A stretch of DNA of 14,243 nt. Source: JAWOJF01 sp046481785 (GTDB lineage Bacteria; Bacteroidota; Ignavibacteria; Ignavibacteriales; Ignavibacteriaceae). Both the position numbers and the translations under genes were made by a program. The stretch covers positions 1 through 14,243 of the forward strand of contig JAWOJF010000131.1 in assembly GCA_046481785.1 (NCBI GenBank), in the 5' to 3' direction. The notes under the pieces were generated by a model. That model was not told where the DNA came from and searched no databases. It worked only from the letters and a program-made list of their open reading frames with translations. Positions 14,168 to 14,243 of this stretch are shown here, piece after piece; within the stretch, counting starts at the first letter, position 1, and every line of letters starts with the position of its first letter.

Positions 14168-14243
14168 GGGTCGGGACACGCACAATTAAGGCAAATTGTG
14201 GCTAAAGCCTCCATGCTAATTGTTTTCTCCCACGACTTAAAAG
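14168..14243 (+). repeat. Hairpin repeat copy C (cut by the window end)
   Basis: gggtcgggacacgcacaatt followed by aag matches copy B from 10707. cacaatt...aattgtg follows, then gctaaagcctccatg. 14201-14243 equals 1-43 base for base and stops inside the 20-nt hairpin. Confidence 0.85.

Noticed and set aside
1..14243. CRISPR array
   Set aside because: The repeats are few, dispersed, of variable spacing and present in both orientations; no regular repeat-spacer pattern or cas gene is visible.
1..14243. Circular plasmid or phage genome suggested by identical ends
   Set aside because: The shared 43 bases lie in a repeat that also occurs internally, and no replication, partition, packaging or structural gene is present.

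Overview
The window is an AT-rich bacterial chromosomal segment. Gene content and repeat style suggest the Bacteroidota/Ignavibacteriota (Chlorobi-like) group: an ECF sigma factor with a FecR-type anti-sigma, a DUF1593 nucleoside-hydrolase-like secreted protein, a HipA-type kinase remnant of the kind common in Bacteroidota, a PhoD-like phosphatase, and intergenic regions filled with short hairpin repeats resembling REP/RAYT-associated palindromes. This placement is an inference from families, not a search result. hemL implies that the organism makes tetrapyrroles by the C5 (glutamyl-tRNA) route.

Layout. 1-152 is a partial copy of a hairpin repeat (copy A). A SemiSWEET sugar transporter (361-648, +) converges on, and overlaps by 11 bp, a voltage-gated K+ channel with a C-terminal zinc ribbon (638-1441, -). 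1442-1789 is a repeat-filled gap with an inverted pair of GC-rich palindromes. A translationally coupled pair follows on the minus strand: ECF sigma factor (2938-3507) and membrane anti-sigma/FecR protein (1790-2941). Next on the minus strand are a lipoprotein metallophosphoesterase (3820-5136), a DUF488 protein (5273-5794) and a secreted DUF1593 protein (5847-7316), the last two probably co-transcribed. 7561-8094 is a 5'-truncated HipA-like kinase. A perfect 34-bp palindrome separates it from a convergent secreted PhoD-like phosphatase (8255-9586, -). Divergent from that is a Ub-Mut7C/Mut7-C PIN-like RNase (9732-10481, +) starting at TTG. A 564-bp repeat cluster (10482-11045, with repeat copy B) precedes a membrane-anchored metallophosphoesterase with unusual metal ligands (11046-12281, +) and hemL (12403-13695, +). 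hemL is followed at once by a second copy of the same 34-bp palindrome, then about 500 bp of repeats (copies D and C) to the end.

There is no single obvious new multi-gene system. The protein-coding genes are mostly independent housekeeping or envelope functions, with three phosphoesterases of three different families scattered among them. The least explained signal is the repeat landscape. One family carries 20-nt hairpins whose stems differ while complementarity and an A/T core are kept. A second is the mobile 34-bp palindrome at gene 3' ends. A third is a set of TCCC...GGGA hairpins, one of which lies at the broken end of the HipA gene. The first and last 43 bases of the window are identical and lie in one of these repeats, which suggests that the window is a contig broken at interspersed repeats.
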